Counted from the stretch's first letter, positions 43,601 to 53,955 are shown. The stretch is DNA of 64,000 nt from Pseudomonas viridiflava (GCF_900601905.1 NZ_UWFA01000170.1:186001-250000), one strand, 5' to 3'. Notes: generated by a model from the sequence alone, not told the origin. Made by a program: numbers and translations.

Positions 43601-46178
43601 CCAGAAGCGAAACCTTGCTCAATGGTTCGGCCGAGCTGGCATTGCTAAAACCATGAATGACGCCAATCCCGCAATGCAGAGCCGAATGCATCCCCATCAA
43701 CAAGAACCCGAATTGCCTCACCGAGCCAGGATAATCGTTGGCCTTGATCGCTGCCTTGAGAGCGGCAATCTGCTGATTCATCATCCAGGCATTGGCACCT
43801 TGCTGCATCAATGCACCCAATACCCTTGGCGGTAAAGTGCGGCACCTTAGTATCAGCTCGGCCACAATATTCACCCCATCCAGCGCTATGGCTTCGGCGT
43901 CGCCACTGTAAAGGTCGAACCCCAGATTGATGAAGTTGCCGAGCACCGGAATTAACCCCGCCACCTGGCGCACAACTTGAAGAACGTGCTGCGCGGAAGT
44001 GGACATGTCCTGGATATCATCGTTATTCGCCCGCGCCCGCAGGAATGCGGCGAATGCATTTACACGGGTGTCCAGCGAATGGTTCTCACTGGCGGTCAAC
44101 AGCTCGATGCAATACACCGCCTTGTCGGTATTGGGGGGATTGCCAAGATCAATACGCGACAGGCGCACGGCGGCTTCGCCGGAGGTCAGCAGGATCCGCT
44201 CTGCTTCCAGGGCGCGAAACTCGTCGACGGCCTTGACGATATAAGCCTCGACCTGACTCGCCAGCGCTTCTTTAGGCTTGGTCAGATCATCCGGTAAATC
44301 ACCGTTTTCCACGAAGGCGATGTTGGCATCGAACAAGCTGCTGAGCTTAGCCTTCAGCAGCTTGATATCGCCGCTGTATGTGCAGGTATTGCTGATGGCC
44401 TGCGCCAACAGCTGCAACAGTTCATCGAAGTTATCAGCCAGACCTACTTCCCGGCGCAGGTCTTCGTCGTACACCACACTCAATAAAGTTCTGTATCCTG
44501 CGGATTTCAAGAAGCGAACAAAGGTCCCTGTATTTTTCCAGCTGGCCTCGTAGCGAATATCAAAAGTGGCTTGAGCGATTACTCCCCAATTGAATTCTTC
44601 AAGGCCCAGATAACGGCATATGGAGCGGCAGACAAATTCAGGCTGGGTTGGCTGCAGAATGACTTTCAACTGCTGCTGGGTCTCGAGGCTTTGCGCGATC
44701 ACTGAGTAATAAATAGTGGCCGCTTCATTGAGGCATCGCAGATACGTCACCTGGTGCTGTGAAGGCAGTTCTTGCTGATAATGCCTGAGCAAATACTGCG
44801 CAGCCTCTTTCAAGGATGTGCAGCGGCCGATATCCCAGTTGGCTTTGCGCAGCTCATGGGTAATGGCGGCGAATCGCTCATTGATGGTTTCGTAGCCGCC
44901 CTTGGACAGCGGATCCAGGTACAAAAATGGCGGCTCCTTGCTGCGGATATTGAAGGCTTCAATGTCCAGTATGCGTAGCTCGTGGCTGCGCAGGACCACA
45001 TTGGGGACGATCATTTCAACCACCAGCTTTTCGATGTTGATAGCCCCCTCGCCTTCGGAATATTCAATGGTTTTGATCATGTAAGCCGAAAGCTCGTCCT
45101 GAGCCATGGTGAAGTATTGCGTCAGGTTCTCGGCACTCCAGGGGTTTTCGGTGTGCTGCTCGCGGTAGATGTCGTCCTCTCCATCGTAGTCGTAAACCAC
45201 CAGCTTCAGGGTGATGCCGCCAGCGTGTTGAAGCAGGTCTAACAGCGCCTTTTCGTTTTTTTCCAGCGAAGCTCCAAAGTGTTTGTAGCCGCTCAGCAAA
45301 TTACGATATCGCTCAAGATGCCATTGGCTTTCCTTCTTGATTTCCCGCTCGATAACCTTGTAATCATCAGTACCCCCTTCTTGGACGTTGCGCTGGCGAA
45401 AGCTGTAAATCTGCGAGGTATTGAGCACAAAGCGCGGTTGTTCGGGGAAGGTAAAGGGCAACACCTGTTGGCTGGCTATATTCTGGGCTGCACTTTCCTT
45501 GGGAAGAAGATCAGTGACGGCTTTGGCAATGTCCCCGCGACTGGCCTTCTCGGGAATGGCAACGCCGTAATAGGCAAGGAGGGATCGCAGTGAAACGGTA
45601 CGGTCGTCGCGAATCAACCAATCGATGTCTGCGCCTACTGTGCCCGGTTGCAAGGCTATGCGGTTCAGATCCTCGCTGAGTTGAATGAATTTCAGATGCA
45701 GGTCTTTCAGTGTGCAGGTGACCGGGGTCGAGCTCTCCGAAGAGCCGAAGATGTTCAGCGTGTAATTGCGCTTGTTCATGCGCAACTGGCAAGTGAATTG
45801 CCTATCGAAAGCTAATCCTTGTTTATTCACCATAACCAAGGCTGAACGCAAATTATCCCTCGAGACTTTCGGCAGAATAGTTCCTGCAAACTCGGCGTCG
45901 GGAAAGTCTGGGTAGACGACGGATTGAATGACGTTTTTCAGACCCACTAATTGCAGGCTGGCGAGATAAACGAACGAATACAACGGCGAGTCCTGGCCCA
46001 GCGTCACGAACATTTTGTCAGACTGATAAGTGCCTGCGTGAAGGTCTCGCTGCCGCGCACGCAGGTAATTGAGCAGCATTGCATAGTCGCTTGCGCCACG
46101 GTCAATCCGTGCGGTTATGACAGGTACATCCTGTTCGTCCTGTTGAATATCGGTTGTCGTGGAATGGTTGTCGGCCAA
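40620..46178 (-). CDS. Very large toxin-like protein (1852 residues)
   Basis: A single long open frame without signal peptide. I do not recognise strong catalytic motifs. An N-terminal region of about 700 residues is mostly helical and polar. A hydrophobic stretch follows near residues 725-790 (VAGLIPVLGNFINLGFDLYS and ALDGVNIVAELILRC), able to insert in a membrane, and then about 1000 residues rich in beta structure. This layout resembles the large Mcf/dermonecrotic or TcdA/TcdB pore-domain proteins of pseudomonads, a tentative comparison from memory. The gene stands alone between fdhA and a divergent DUF2780 gene. The last 25 or so residues are translated from a REP element, so the natural end may have been replaced. 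Confidence 0.6.
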   Translation of the reverse strand: MADNHSTTTDIQQDEQDVPVITARIDRGASDYAMLLNYLRARQRDLHAGTYQSDKMFVTLGQDSPLYSFVYLASLQLVGLKNVIQSVVYPDFPDAEFAGTILPKVSRDNLRSALVMVNKQGLAFDRQFTCQLRMNKRNYTLNIFGSSESSTPVTCTLKDLHLKFIQLSEDLNRIALQPGTVGADIDWLIRDDRTVSLRSLLAYYGVAIPEKASRGDIAKAVTDLLPKESAAQNIASQQVLPFTFPEQPRFVLNTSQIYSFRQRNVQEGGTDDYKVIEREIKKESQWHLERYRNLLSGYKHFGASLEKNEKALLDLLQHAGGITLKLVVYDYDGEDDIYREQHTENPWSAENLTQYFTMAQDELSAYMIKTIEYSEGEGAINIEKLVVEMIVPNVVLRSHELRILDIEAFNIRSKEPPFLYLDPLSKGGYETINERFAAITHELRKANWDIGRCTSLKEAAQYLLRHYQQELPSQHQVTYLRCLNEAATIYYSVIAQSLETQQQLKVILQPTQPEFVCRSICRYLGLEEFNWGVIAQATFDIRYEASWKNTGTFVRFLKSAGYRTLLSVVYDEDLRREVGLADNFDELLQLLAQAISNTCTYSGDIKLLKAKLSSLFDANIAFVENGDLPDDLTKPKEALASQVEAYIVKAVDEFRALEAERILLTSGEAAVRLSRIDLGNPPNTDKAVYCIELLTASENHSLDTRVNAFAAFLRARANNDDIQDMSTSAQHVLQVVRQVAGLIPVLGNFINLGFDLYSGDAEAIALDGVNIVAELILRCRTLPPRVLGALMQQGANAWMMNQQIAALKAAIKANDYPGSVRQFGFLLMGMHSALHCGIGVIHGFSNASSAEPLSKVSLLDEGSAGSALEPGPGYETESSEAVMTSAATSAHSTFWAINADGHIGERPVGRKISSLDWSGNAIVEGGARAILLGGINEKHYMLNGLAHRTVMGLHGPELRPLHTLDIEAGQWKKTAQATGSAVQLSRFVHCEAFPNGFSGRPERPQAPANAVSWYDNCVATLDEVSTEVMDLHNGTTRKKMVIGVIEQKYVTERDGHVEVLEHAGNLGGKTRFIRADGSELQVSTALPAIPHYKPEIQARIIAAKGMFVAVEIRESLEGLIGKKTIAGVLATKASGGGQELVIEADRGVHYRGSLAAEDSLALVPGETSANQQPIELKLSMISPEADPKRASPELYLQPEYRASVAHDDFALELFYGAKAANEAYARNPQWVTDNITAVGKIKAQLPTFITTVNNPFYVLDTQPEHAILFAPRNQAALANTLLGKTIEWGAASGARAVGLGEKLLRQIGSGKPLLASAADIAPLPADRTSLLGQLKQALGQNNLVLAEVEAQNGGKAYFAQSSAEQLRVTATSNDELYLSTSGSIIDRIEAHYPDPSVIKDIVVLSVAEVSETDSRRIFVSSQRGYHYESVTSLEEPSRERQIYVPELQLHINDDQYAERARHIAIPSDSVDLSSATFAYSGPRRGSYSINGREYLKLDNGKLYRAHWDSAHSVFVLVPPEGKLLGSLWSYPWVRYAGGREFTLINRPGLKGGNWQALTVDAIRTRNYQRSTVATTGRLTSTQLRNSAELQVHYQDVHVFDDDTALQNGKLNVPSKLFGSSRVNRSGYVTLNAMVEVPQSCISSTELLVSRYAGGTSEFDYSGERMGEAAPLVPNVEVVALEYDQEVSLNISTTELDGWIGKDGHSDYFSDTGSFPEIGEGIGFIERHGVAGAKSSEYEFHFMFITGKILDQDGVTTAVLATDLSEPFRGHKTPSPELPRSRNWNTQLYQSIAEMRGVAGPDTNAYPSEQYYSVLVRAVREGATVSARSLGAASAASGSAVNDEPAHDPVLRG

Positions 46179-46352
46179 GGCTTATTGCTCCGTTCAGATT
46201 AAGGAGCGCCAACCTTGCCGTCCTGCGAAAAGCTCAGGTAATAGATAGATGTTCCGCGTATCAGCCTGGAGGAACATTCCGTGCCTAGATGAGTCAAAAA
46301 CGTGTTTATCCCGGCCCTTAGGGTCGGACTCACTGTTTAGAGGTTGTTTCCA

Positions 46353-46922
46353 ATGAAGATTTCAAGCGGCTTGGCACTGGCAACCTTGATGGCCGTCATG
46401 GCTGCCCCGGCGTACGCCTTTAATCTGAACGAAGCGGCCAACGCCGTTTCCAACGCCACCAGCGGCAACCAGAAAGCCACGGCAGCACCTGAAGCTGCTG
46501 GTTTGCTCAACTCGCTGGGCACCGCGCTTGACGTCACCCCTGAGCAAGCGGTCGGCGGTACCGGCGCATTGCTGGGCCTGGCGAAAAACAAGCTGGCGGG
46601 CAACGATTACAGCCAGCTGGCTCAATCGGTACCGGGCCTGGATCAATTGGCAGGCGCCGGTGCCTTGAGCAGCCTGGGCAATCTCAACGGTCTGGGCGGG
46701 CTACTGGGGAATGCTGGCAAAAGCGCTGACAGTTCGGTACTGAACAGCGCCTTGGGCAATGTGCAAAGCATGGGTGACGTGAACAAGGCGTTCACCGCGC
46801 TGGGTATGGACAGTTCAATGGTCAGCCAGTTTGTCCCGTTGATCCTGCAATACCTTGGTCAGCAAGGCGCTGGCGGTTCAGCGCTGCAAAGCCTGAGCGG
46901 CATCTGGGGCGCAGGCAGCTGA
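46353..46922 (+). CDS. DUF2780-type secreted protein
   Basis: A 189-residue protein with a signal peptide ending APAYA (cleaved after about residue 23). The mature part is low-complexity and rich in Gly, Ala, Asn, Leu and Ser, with repeats of LSSLGNLNGLGGLLGNAGK type, then a conserved helical end (AFTALGMDSSMVSQFVPLIL). It matches my memory of the DUF2780 (VcgC/VcgE) family, whose function is unknown. It is convergent with the acyltransferase gene. Confidence 0.75.
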   Translation: MKISSGLALATLMAVMAAPAYAFNLNEAANAVSNATSGNQKATAAPEAAGLLNSLGTALDVTPEQAVGGTGALLGLAKNKLAGNDYSQLAQSVPGLDQLAGAGALSSLGNLNGLGGLLGNAGKSADSSVLNSALGNVQSMGDVNKAFTALGMDSSMVSQFVPLILQYLGQQGAGGSALQSLSGIWGAGS

Positions 46923-46923
46923 T

Positions 46924-47847
46924 TCAGCCTTCAGACGCATCGCTGCTCAGCGCGGCGATGCGTGCATCTTTTTCCAGCCACAGCTGGTTGACCCAGCCCT
47001 GCATTTTCTCGCGAAACAGCGGATCGTTTTCGTAATCGCCGTGCAGCAGATCCGGCTCAAGCTCGCGGGTCTGGATGTCGATGATCACCCGCGGCACATC
47101 TGCGCAGAGCAGGTTCCAGAACCCCGGGATAGCGGCGTTCGGGTAAACCACGGTCACGTCCAGAATGGCATCCAGCTGTTCGCCCATCGCCGCCAGCACG
47201 AACGCCACGCCGCCAGCCTTGGGTTTCAACAGATGGGAATAGGGAGAGCCTTGCGCGGTCTTTTTCGCCGGAGTGAAGCGCGTACCTTCCAGATAGTTGA
47301 CGATGGTCACCGGCTGACGCTTGAACAGCTCACAGGCCTGCCGGGTAATTTCCAGGTCCTGACCCTTGAGTTCCGGGTGCCTGGCCAGAAACGCCTTGCT
47401 GTAACGCTTCATGAAAGGGTAATCCAGCGCCCACCATGCCAGCCCCAGCAGGGGGACCCAGATCAGTTCTTTCTTGAGGAAGAACTTGAAGAAAGGCGTG
47501 CGCCGATTGAGCGCCTGAATCAGCGCAGGGATATCGACCCAGGATTGGTGATTGCAGATCACTAGATAAGACGTATCGCTGCGCAGCCCTTCTGCCCCGC
47601 GCACTTCCCAGCGCGTGGGGATGCACCAGGCAAAAATCAGTTTGTCGATCTCCGCCCAGGTTTCCGCCAGCCACATGACGGCCGCCGAACAACGGTCGCG
47701 CAGGTGCCCGCTGAACGTCAGCTTGAGCAGGGCAAATACCAGCAGCGGCCCAATAATGATGAGCGTATTGAGCAACAGCAGCAGAGTGACGAAACAGCCG
47801 GTGAGCAGGCGACGCATAAACTGATCTACGATTTCTGGGCGGGCCAT
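46924..47847 (-). CDS. YihG-type 1-acylglycerol-3-phosphate acyltransferase-like protein
   Basis: A protein of about 307 residues with one or two N-terminal hydrophobic helices and the PlsC acyltransferase motifs: NHQSWVDIPAL (near residue 100) and FLEGTR-type NYLEGTRFT (near 175). It resembles E. coli YihG over its length (FLKKELIWVPLLGLAWWALD, FMKRYSK). It is an inner-membrane phospholipid acyltransferase. The start is uncertain because no ATG has a good ribosome site. Confidence 0.85.
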   Translation of the reverse strand: MARPEIVDQFMRRLLTGCFVTLLLLLNTLIIIGPLLVFALLKLTFSGHLRDRCSAAVMWLAETWAEIDKLIFAWCIPTRWEVRGAEGLRSDTSYLVICNHQSWVDIPALIQALNRRTPFFKFFLKKELIWVPLLGLAWWALDYPFMKRYSKAFLARHPELKGQDLEITRQACELFKRQPVTIVNYLEGTRFTPAKKTAQGSPYSHLLKPKAGGVAFVLAAMGEQLDAILDVTVVYPNAAIPGFWNLLCADVPRVIIDIQTRELEPDLLHGDYENDPLFREKMQGWVNQLWLEKDARIAALSSDASEG

Positions 47848-47967
47848 CATAAAGAGGCTAGCGGCTAACGCCAAATCTGCATGCTGCTGACAAATGTTTC
47901 ACGAGGTTACGGGTAAGCTGGGCGTCGCGAACCAAAGCCAGTCCTGGTGTCTAAAACCGAGTAGATC

Positions 47968-48057
47968 CGTTGGAGCGAGGCTTGCCCGCGAATGAGATAC
48001 CCCAGTACATCAGACAAACCTCATCATCATTCTTCGCGGGCAAGCCTCGCTCCAACG
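47968..48057. repeat. REP inverted pair (GCGAGGCTTGCCCGCGA family)
   Basis: Arms cgttggagcgaggcttgccc and its complement lie upstream of the retropepsin-like gene. Confidence 0.9.
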
Positions 48058-48087
48058 AACCCACCACACCACAAAGGTACCCATCAC

Positions 48088-48591
48088 GTGAAATCAATCC
48101 TGGCGCTTTTGTCCCTGCTGGCGCTGCCGGTCATGGCCGCCGAGCCGACGCTGTACGGTCGCTACGAATACATCAAGGTGTCGGAGTTCGACGAAACCTT
48201 CAAAGCCAAGATGGACACCGGCGCTTTGACCGCCTCGCTGTCGGCCAAAGACATCGAGCTGTTCAAACGCGATGGCGATGACTGGGTGCGCTTCCGCCTG
48301 GCGACCAAGGACGCCAGCAACAAGGTTTACGAGCACAAGGTCTCGCGCATCAGCAAGATCAAGAGCCGCTCGGAAAACGACGATGATGAAGATGAAGCCA
48401 TCGACCCGACCAAGCGCCCGGTGGTGGATCTGGAGCTGTGCCTGGGCAATGTGAAACGCACCGTCGAGGTCAACCTGGTAGACCGCAGCCATTTCAACTA
48501 CCCGCTGCTGATTGGCGCCAAGGCGCTGCGTGAATTCGACGCCGCAGTGAACCCGGCCCGCCGCTACACCGCTGACAAGCCGGGTTGCTGA
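48088..48591 (+). CDS. Retropepsin-like ATP-dependent zinc protease family protein
   Basis: A 167-residue periplasmic protein. A GTG start with AAAGG upstream gives a clear signal peptide ending PVMAA. The retropepsin-like motif AKMDTGALTASLSA follows at about residue 40, with the matching later strand LLIGAKALREFDA. Members are often called RimK/LysX-type or ATP-dependent zinc protease, although the aspartate fold suggests a retropepsin-like domain. An acidic loop (SENDDDEDEAIDP, near 105) is notable. The substrate is unknown. Confidence 0.8.
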   Translation: MKSILALLSLLALPVMAAEPTLYGRYEYIKVSEFDETFKAKMDTGALTASLSAKDIELFKRDGDDWVRFRLATKDASNKVYEHKVSRISKIKSRSENDDDEDEAIDPTKRPVVDLELCLGNVKRTVEVNLVDRSHFNYPLLIGAKALREFDAAVNPARRYTADKPGC

Positions 48592-48609
48592 CAGGTCAAA
48601 CACGACTCC

Positions 48610-48700
48610 CGTAGGAGCGGCTTTAGCCACGAAGATATCGGCTTAAGCTGAGGATCTTTGGCGACATCGCCACCATTCGCGGCTAAAGCCGCTCCTACGA
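48610..48700. repeat. REP inverted pair (GAGCGGCTTTAGCCGCGA family)
   Basis: Arms cgtaggagcggctttagcca and its near complement lie just after the retropepsin-like gene. Confidence 0.85.
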
Positions 48701-48713
48701 GGCAGTTTGCTGC

Positions 48714-48749
48714 CAAAAAAAACGGCGCCCTTTGCGGGGCGCCTTTTTT
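48714..48749. terminator. Bidirectional terminator
   Basis: A run of eight A, then GGCGCCC, a 6-nt loop, GGGCGCC and a run of six T. It serves both the retropepsin-like gene (+) and opgH (-). Confidence 0.92.
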
Positions 48750-48765
48750 GTTTAGCCGCCTGGAA

Positions 48766-51342
48766 TCAGGCGTGGACCAGCGTCGCGTCAGACTCACGGA
48801 CGATGGGCTGCAGCGGCAGCAACGGTGCGTGCGGGTCGGCTTCCACCGACGCTCGCCATGCGGCCAGCCACTCCGGATGGCTCTCGCTCCAGACCTGCTC
48901 GTGCAGGCGGGCCAAGGCGACCGGGTCGCTGAGCAGCATCAAGCGCTCATGGTTATCGAGCTTGTCGGGACCTGCCTTCAACGCGTGACGCACACGCTCC
49001 ATACGCACGAACTCGATAGGCTCGACGACCCGGTGGCGCGAGGTCGCCAGGGCGCAAGCCAGGGCGTTCTGCTGCGGGTCGACCACGGCGCGGATGAAGC
49101 CTTGCTTCAGCGCGTGCCAGCGGTTTTCGTGGGTGTACAAGTCGGTGGACACCAATTCTTGCGGCGGTGCGTATTCCTCAGGGATCAGGAAGAACTTGTC
49201 GTCGCGAGCTTTGAGGCCCAGACCGGTGCGGCTGGAGATCACCGACACCGGAATCGACAGCATCAATGAACCGACGATCGGCGCCAGCCACCACAGGAAG
49301 CTCGGGTTCAACCAGGCCACCAGCAACGCCCAGCACGCACCCAGCAGGGTTTGCGGGCCGTGACGCTTGACCGCTTCGATCCACGGCGTGGAGTCATCGT
49401 CGCGTTGCGGAGAGTTCCAGGTCGCCGCCCAGCCCAGGAACGCGGCCAGTACGAAGCGGGTGTGGAACAGCATGCGCACTGGTGCCAGCAGCACCGAGAA
49501 GAGCATTTCCATCAGCATCGACAGCGTGACCTTGACCTTGCCGCCGTAACCGATTGCGCCTTTGGCCCAGATCAGGATGACGCTGAGCAGTTTAGGCAGA
49601 AACAGCAGCACGATAGTCGTCGAGAACAGCGCGACGGCTTTTTCCGGATGCCATTGCGGCCACAGCGGATACAGCTGACGTGGCTCAAGGAAGTACGTCG
49701 GCTCCATCAGCGTATTGACCGCCAGCAAGGCTGTGGACAACACCAGGAAGAAGAACCATAACGGCGCCGACAAGTACGACATCACCCCTGTGAGGAATAC
49801 CGCCCGGTGAACCGGGTGCATGCCCTTGACCAGGAACAGCCTGAAGTTCATCAGGTTGCCGTGGCACCAGCGACGGTCGCGCTTGAGCTCATCCAACAGG
49901 TTCGGTGGAAGCTCTTCGTAACTGCCCGGCAAGTCGTAGGCAATCCACACGCCCCAGCCGGCACGGCGCATCAGCGCAGCTTCGACGAAGTCGTGGGACA
50001 GAATCGCACCGGCAAACGCACCTTTACCCGGCAACGGCGCAAGGGCGCAGTGCTCGATAAAGGGCTTCATGCGGATAATCGCGTTGTGACCCCAATAGTG
50101 GGATTCGCCCAGCTGCCAGAAGTGCAGACCGGCGGTGAACAACGGACCATAAACGCGGGTCGCAAACTGCTGCATGCGCGCATACAGCGTGTCCATGCCC
50201 GAAGCGCGTGGCGCGGTCTGAATGATACCGGCGTCCGGCGTGGCTTCCATCAAGCGCACCAGGCTGGTCAGGCATTCGCCACTCATCACGCTGTCGGCGT
50301 CGAGCACGACCATGTAGCGGTAGTCACCGCCCCAGCGACGGCAGAAGTCGTCGAGGTTGCCGCTTTTGCGTTTTACGCGACGGCGACGGCGACGATAGAA
50401 GATCTTGCCGAAGCCTTTGGTCTCGCGGCACACATCCAGCCAGGCCTGTTGTTCGGCCACGCAGATATCGGTCTCGTTACTGTCGCTGAGCACAAAGAAG
50501 TCGAAGCGATCTAGGTCACCGGTGGCCGCAACCGACTCGAAAGTCGCCCGCAAACCGGCGAACACACGCGGCACGTCTTCGTTGCAGATCGGCATCACCA
50601 GAGCGGTACGTGCGCCTTTTTCAATCGGCTCGTTACCTGCGCTGGCACCGGAAATGCGGTATTTGTCGCGACCGGTGAGCAACTCCAGAAAGCCCATCAG
50701 GGCTGTCCAGAAACCCGCCGAAACCCAACAGAACAGAATCCCGAACAGCAACAGGATGCTGGTCTGCAAGGCATACGGCAGTACTTGCCACATGGTTTGC
50801 ACGAACGTCTGGTGAGTGATTTCGTCCAGCGAAACCAGCGACCAGCCCTGATACGGAAGAATGCCCTTCATGTACCAGCCGGCCACGATGGTCTGGCCGA
50901 GCATCAGGATCAGCAGAATGTAACGACGGATCGAACCCACGGTCCGCCAGCGCGCCTTGGGCAAACGATCCGGTTCAGGTTCCACCGGATTGCTGCGGCC
51001 CGTCAGACGACGCCAGCCACGCACCAGGATGTTGGTCCGCCATGGCTCGGGAACAACCTTGGTACGACGGATCGGCGGCGTGGCCTTGAGCACCACGCGA
51101 CCGCTTGCATCGAGGGCGAGCATCTCGGCCTCGTGCAATTGATCGGCGGTGGTCAACGTCAGACGACGCCCTACCGAAGCCTGGGAGGCATCGGCTGGGT
51201 CGCTGACCGGCTGCGCGGCAAGGCGTTCGTGCAGTTCGGCAAACGAAGTGCAGCTGGCGAGTTCCGCCCGCTGCTCGTCGCTCATCGGTAGATGTGCCAG
51301 ATACTCGCTGAGCGATTCCGGCACTGGTAGAGAATTACTCAT
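48766..51342 (-). CDS. opgH: Glucans biosynthesis glucosyltransferase H
   Basis: An 858-residue inner-membrane GT2-family enzyme that polymerises the linear beta-1,2 backbone of osmoregulated periplasmic glucans from UDP-glucose. Several helices flank a cytoplasmic catalytic domain with [11 protein letters not shown] (near residue 345), an ED motif region and [10 protein letters not shown] (near 515). The N-terminal cytoplasmic arm has [12 protein letters not shown]. The start overlaps the end of opgG by 8 bp, the usual opgGH operon. Confidence 0.96.
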   Translation of the reverse strand: MSNSLPVPESLSEYLAHLPMSDEQRAELASCTSFAELHERLAAQPVSDPADASQASVGRRLTLTTADQLHEAEMLALDASGRVVLKATPPIRRTKVVPEPWRTNILVRGWRRLTGRSNPVEPEPDRLPKARWRTVGSIRRYILLILMLGQTIVAGWYMKGILPYQGWSLVSLDEITHQTFVQTMWQVLPYALQTSILLLFGILFCWVSAGFWTALMGFLELLTGRDKYRISGASAGNEPIEKGARTALVMPICNEDVPRVFAGLRATFESVAATGDLDRFDFFVLSDSNETDICVAEQQAWLDVCRETKGFGKIFYRRRRRRVKRKSGNLDDFCRRWGGDYRYMVVLDADSVMSGECLTSLVRLMEATPDAGIIQTAPRASGMDTLYARMQQFATRVYGPLFTAGLHFWQLGESHYWGHNAIIRMKPFIEHCALAPLPGKGAFAGAILSHDFVEAALMRRAGWGVWIAYDLPGSYEELPPNLLDELKRDRRWCHGNLMNFRLFLVKGMHPVHRAVFLTGVMSYLSAPLWFFFLVLSTALLAVNTLMEPTYFLEPRQLYPLWPQWHPEKAVALFSTTIVLLFLPKLLSVILIWAKGAIGYGGKVKVTLSMLMEMLFSVLLAPVRMLFHTRFVLAAFLGWAATWNSPQRDDDSTPWIEAVKRHGPQTLLGACWALLVAWLNPSFLWWLAPIVGSLMLSIPVSVISSRTGLGLKARDDKFFLIPEEYAPPQELVSTDLYTHENRWHALKQGFIRAVVDPQQNALACALATSRHRVVEPIEFVRMERVRHALKAGPDKLDNHERLMLLSDPVALARLHEQVWSESHPEWLAAWRASVEADPHAPLLPLQPIVRESDATLVHA

Positions 51343-53227
51343 CGGCTGGCAACTGGTAGCTCCAGGTCTCGGTCATGACTTGCAGTGTCTTGGCCGGTTC
51401 CGGATTGGTGGGCGCAGCGTCGGCTGCTGGTTGCGGGCTTTCCTGGCCGTTCTCAGTCTTGGCAACATCAGCTTTGGCAGGATCGGCTGGTTTGGCTGCG
51501 TCGGTCGCTTTCGCGCCGTCAGCTGGCTTGGCTGGATCTGCCTTGGCGACGTCCTTGGCTGCATCGGCTTTTGGAGCAGCAGCGGTATCGGCAGGGGCTG
51601 GTTTGGCGGCTTCTTTAGGCGCTGCTTTTTTCTCTTCGCCGATATGCGCTTTGGCAGCAACCAGTACGGCAGGTTCCTTGCCCGGTTCGGCAGGGATCTC
51701 GCGCAACAGGTAGGCCTGCATCTCGATCGGCTTGTTGGTGTCTTTGACCTTGACCCGCAACGTCAGGCGATAGCCTTTGGTCACTGGGTTGTAACGCAGG
51801 TTGTTTTCCACCAGCTCAGTGTTGGTATCGGTGGTCACCTGGCTACGGATGGTCTTGTCTTCCGGCATGGAAGCGAGGATCGGGCCGACGAAGTCAATCT
51901 GGAACGCAACGCTGCCATCCAGCTGACGAATCAGATTGGACTGACGGATGTCACCGGCCGAACGCAGGGTCTGCTTCACCCAACCCAGATCAGGCGAGTG
52001 AATGGCTTTCTCGTCCATGGTCCAGTGCAGGCGATAGTCGAAGCTGATCGGCTCGCCCGGTGCTGGCAGGGTTTCCGGCTTCCAGAACGCAACGATGTTG
52101 TCGTTGGTTTCATCGGCAGTCGGGATTTCAACCAGATCAACGGTACCTTTGCCCCAGTCGCCCTTAGGCTCGATCCAGGCACTTGGACGCTTGTCGTAGC
52201 GGTCGTCCAGGTCTTCGTAGCTGCTGAACTCGCGACCCCGTTGCAACAGACCGAAACCACGCGGGTTCTCTACCGAGAAGCTGCTCACGGCCAAGTGTTT
52301 AGGGTTGGTCAGCGGACGCCACAGCCATTGGCCGTTGGCCGCCTGGATCGACAGACCATTGGAGTCGTGCAGCTCGCGGCGATAGTTCTGCACACGCGAA
52401 GGCTGGTTGGCACCGAACAGGTACATGCTGGTCAGCGGCGCAACGCCAAGCTTGGTGACCTTGTCACGCAGGAACATGCGCGACTGCACATCAACCAGGG
52501 TGTTGGTACCCGGACGCAGGGTCAGCTTGTAGGCGCCAGTGGCGCGTGGCGAATCCAGCAAGGCGAAAATCACCAGGTGATTGTCGTCCATGCCCGGCTT
52601 TTCAATCCAGAACTCGGTGAAGCGCGGGAATTCTTCGCCAGAAGGCAGCGCGGTATCAATCGCCATGCCACGGGCCGACAAGCCATACACCTGGCCTTTG
52701 CCGATGACGCGGAAGTAGCTCGCGCCCAGCATGGTCATGATTTCGTCTTGCTTGTCGTCTTTGTTGATCGGGTAGGTCACACGGAAACCGGCGTAGCCGA
52801 GTTTTTCAGTGGCCTTGGGATCGAACTTCAGGTCGCCGAAATCGAAACGACTGGCGTCGTACTTGATTTCTTCAACGGTAGTGGCCGTGACTTCGTTGAT
52901 TTTCACCGGTGTGTCGAAGTGCATACCCTGGTGATAGAACGAGACTTTGAACGGCGTTCTGTCGGTCGCCCATTCGGCGCGATCTTCACGGGCGCGAATT
53001 TTCTGGTAGTCCGCGAACTTCATGTCGCGGAACTCTGCTGGCAGATTGCTCCGGGGAGCTTCGTACTTCTGCCCGGCCATTTCTTTGGCTCTGCTCGCCA
53101 CATCGTCGAGACTGAACGCCCACAACTGGGTGGCGCTGAACAGTGAGATCAGGGCTGAGCTTGCCAATAGCGCGCTACGCAACCGCTTGCCAGATGTCTT
53201 TACCGCATTACAGGGACTAACAATCAC
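51335..53227 (-). CDS. opgG: Glucans biosynthesis protein G
   Basis: A 630-residue periplasmic protein needed for branching and maturation of the glucans. A GTG start (MIVSPCNA when read as Met) preceded by GAGGG gives the family N-terminus, and the signal peptide ends TQLWA. The OpgG core runs from [20 protein letters not shown] to about residue 530. An 80-residue Ala/Lys/Pro/Asp low-complexity segment (repeats such as [13 protein letters not shown]) is inserted before the conserved-looking end [16 protein letters not shown]. That segment is longer than I expect for the family and is probably a disordered linker. Confidence 0.94.
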   Translation of the reverse strand: MIVSPCNAVKTSGKRLRSALLASSALISLFSATQLWAFSLDDVASRAKEMAGQKYEAPRSNLPAEFRDMKFADYQKIRAREDRAEWATDRTPFKVSFYHQGMHFDTPVKINEVTATTVEEIKYDASRFDFGDLKFDPKATEKLGYAGFRVTYPINKDDKQDEIMTMLGASYFRVIGKGQVYGLSARGMAIDTALPSGEEFPRFTEFWIEKPGMDDNHLVIFALLDSPRATGAYKLTLRPGTNTLVDVQSRMFLRDKVTKLGVAPLTSMYLFGANQPSRVQNYRRELHDSNGLSIQAANGQWLWRPLTNPKHLAVSSFSVENPRGFGLLQRGREFSSYEDLDDRYDKRPSAWIEPKGDWGKGTVDLVEIPTADETNDNIVAFWKPETLPAPGEPISFDYRLHWTMDEKAIHSPDLGWVKQTLRSAGDIRQSNLIRQLDGSVAFQIDFVGPILASMPEDKTIRSQVTTDTNTELVENNLRYNPVTKGYRLTLRVKVKDTNKPIEMQAYLLREIPAEPGKEPAVLVAAKAHIGEEKKAAPKEAAKPAPADTAAAPKADAAKDVAKADPAKPADGAKATDAAKPADPAKADVAKTENGQESPQPAADAAPTNPEPAKTLQVMTETWSYQLPADE

Positions 53228-53491
53228 GAGCAACCCTCGCCGAAAACAGATGAAGAAACCAACGGCCAGCTATCTAATGCCGGGTTGGCGAGCATTGTTC
53301 CGACTCCGAAAGGACCTAATGATTCCCTAAACGGTGTCGGACCAGCTTCTGACTTGCCAAACGGTGCGACGGACGCCGATCTCCGTACCGCGCGATTATC
53401 TAGTAGCGCGCGTTACAACGCATCAGGTCAGATGAAGTATTTATAACTATTTATAGCCTTCTGATATCAGGCTCGGTACACGGAGTTGCTT
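53228..53491. other. opgG promoter region
   Basis: 264 bp between the opgG start and the dtd stop, including a relatively AT-rich patch near 53435-53465 (agtatttataactatttata). No gene is visible. Confidence 0.4.
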
Positions 53492-53929
53492 TCAGGTCTC
53501 CAGCAGAAAAGTCACCGGCCCATCATTGATTAAATGCACTTGCATATCTGCACCAAATTGGCCCGATTCGACCACCTCATGCGTGCTTTTTGCCTGCCTC
53601 AGCAAATAATCGAACAACTCGGCGCCCAACGCAGGCGGCGCGGCTCTGGAGAAACCAGGGCGCATGCCACTTCTGGTGTCCGCTGCGAGGGTGAACTGGG
53701 AAACCAACAACAGCCCGCCAGCCACGTCACGCAGTGAAAGGTTCATCTTGCCATCGGCATCGCTGAACACCCGGTAGTTGAGCAACCTGTGCAGCATCTT
53801 ATCGGCACTGGCGCGGGTGTCTTGAGGCTCGACTCCGACCAGCACCAGCAACCCTTGATCAATGGAGCCGACAATCTGCCCGTCGACTTCGACCCGTGCG
53901 CCACGGGCGCGTTGTAGCAAGGCTTTCAT
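53492..53929 (-). CDS. dtd: D-aminoacyl-tRNA deacylase
   Basis: A 145-residue protein, the standard Dtd length. The two active-site blocks, [15 protein letters not shown] (near residue 75) and the Gly-Pro motif in [11 protein letters not shown] at the C-terminus, are present. It removes D-amino acids and glycine mischarged on tRNA. It lies downstream of pip on the same strand, separated by a REP pair. Confidence 0.95.
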   Translation of the reverse strand: MKALLQRARGARVEVDGQIVGSIDQGLLVLVGVEPQDTRASADKMLHRLLNYRVFSDADGKMNLSLRDVAGGLLLVSQFTLAADTRSGMRPGFSRAAPPALGAELFDYLLRQAKSTHEVVESGQFGADMQVHLINDGPVTFLLET

Positions 53930-53955
53930 GCATCCACTCCAACATACATCAGCAC

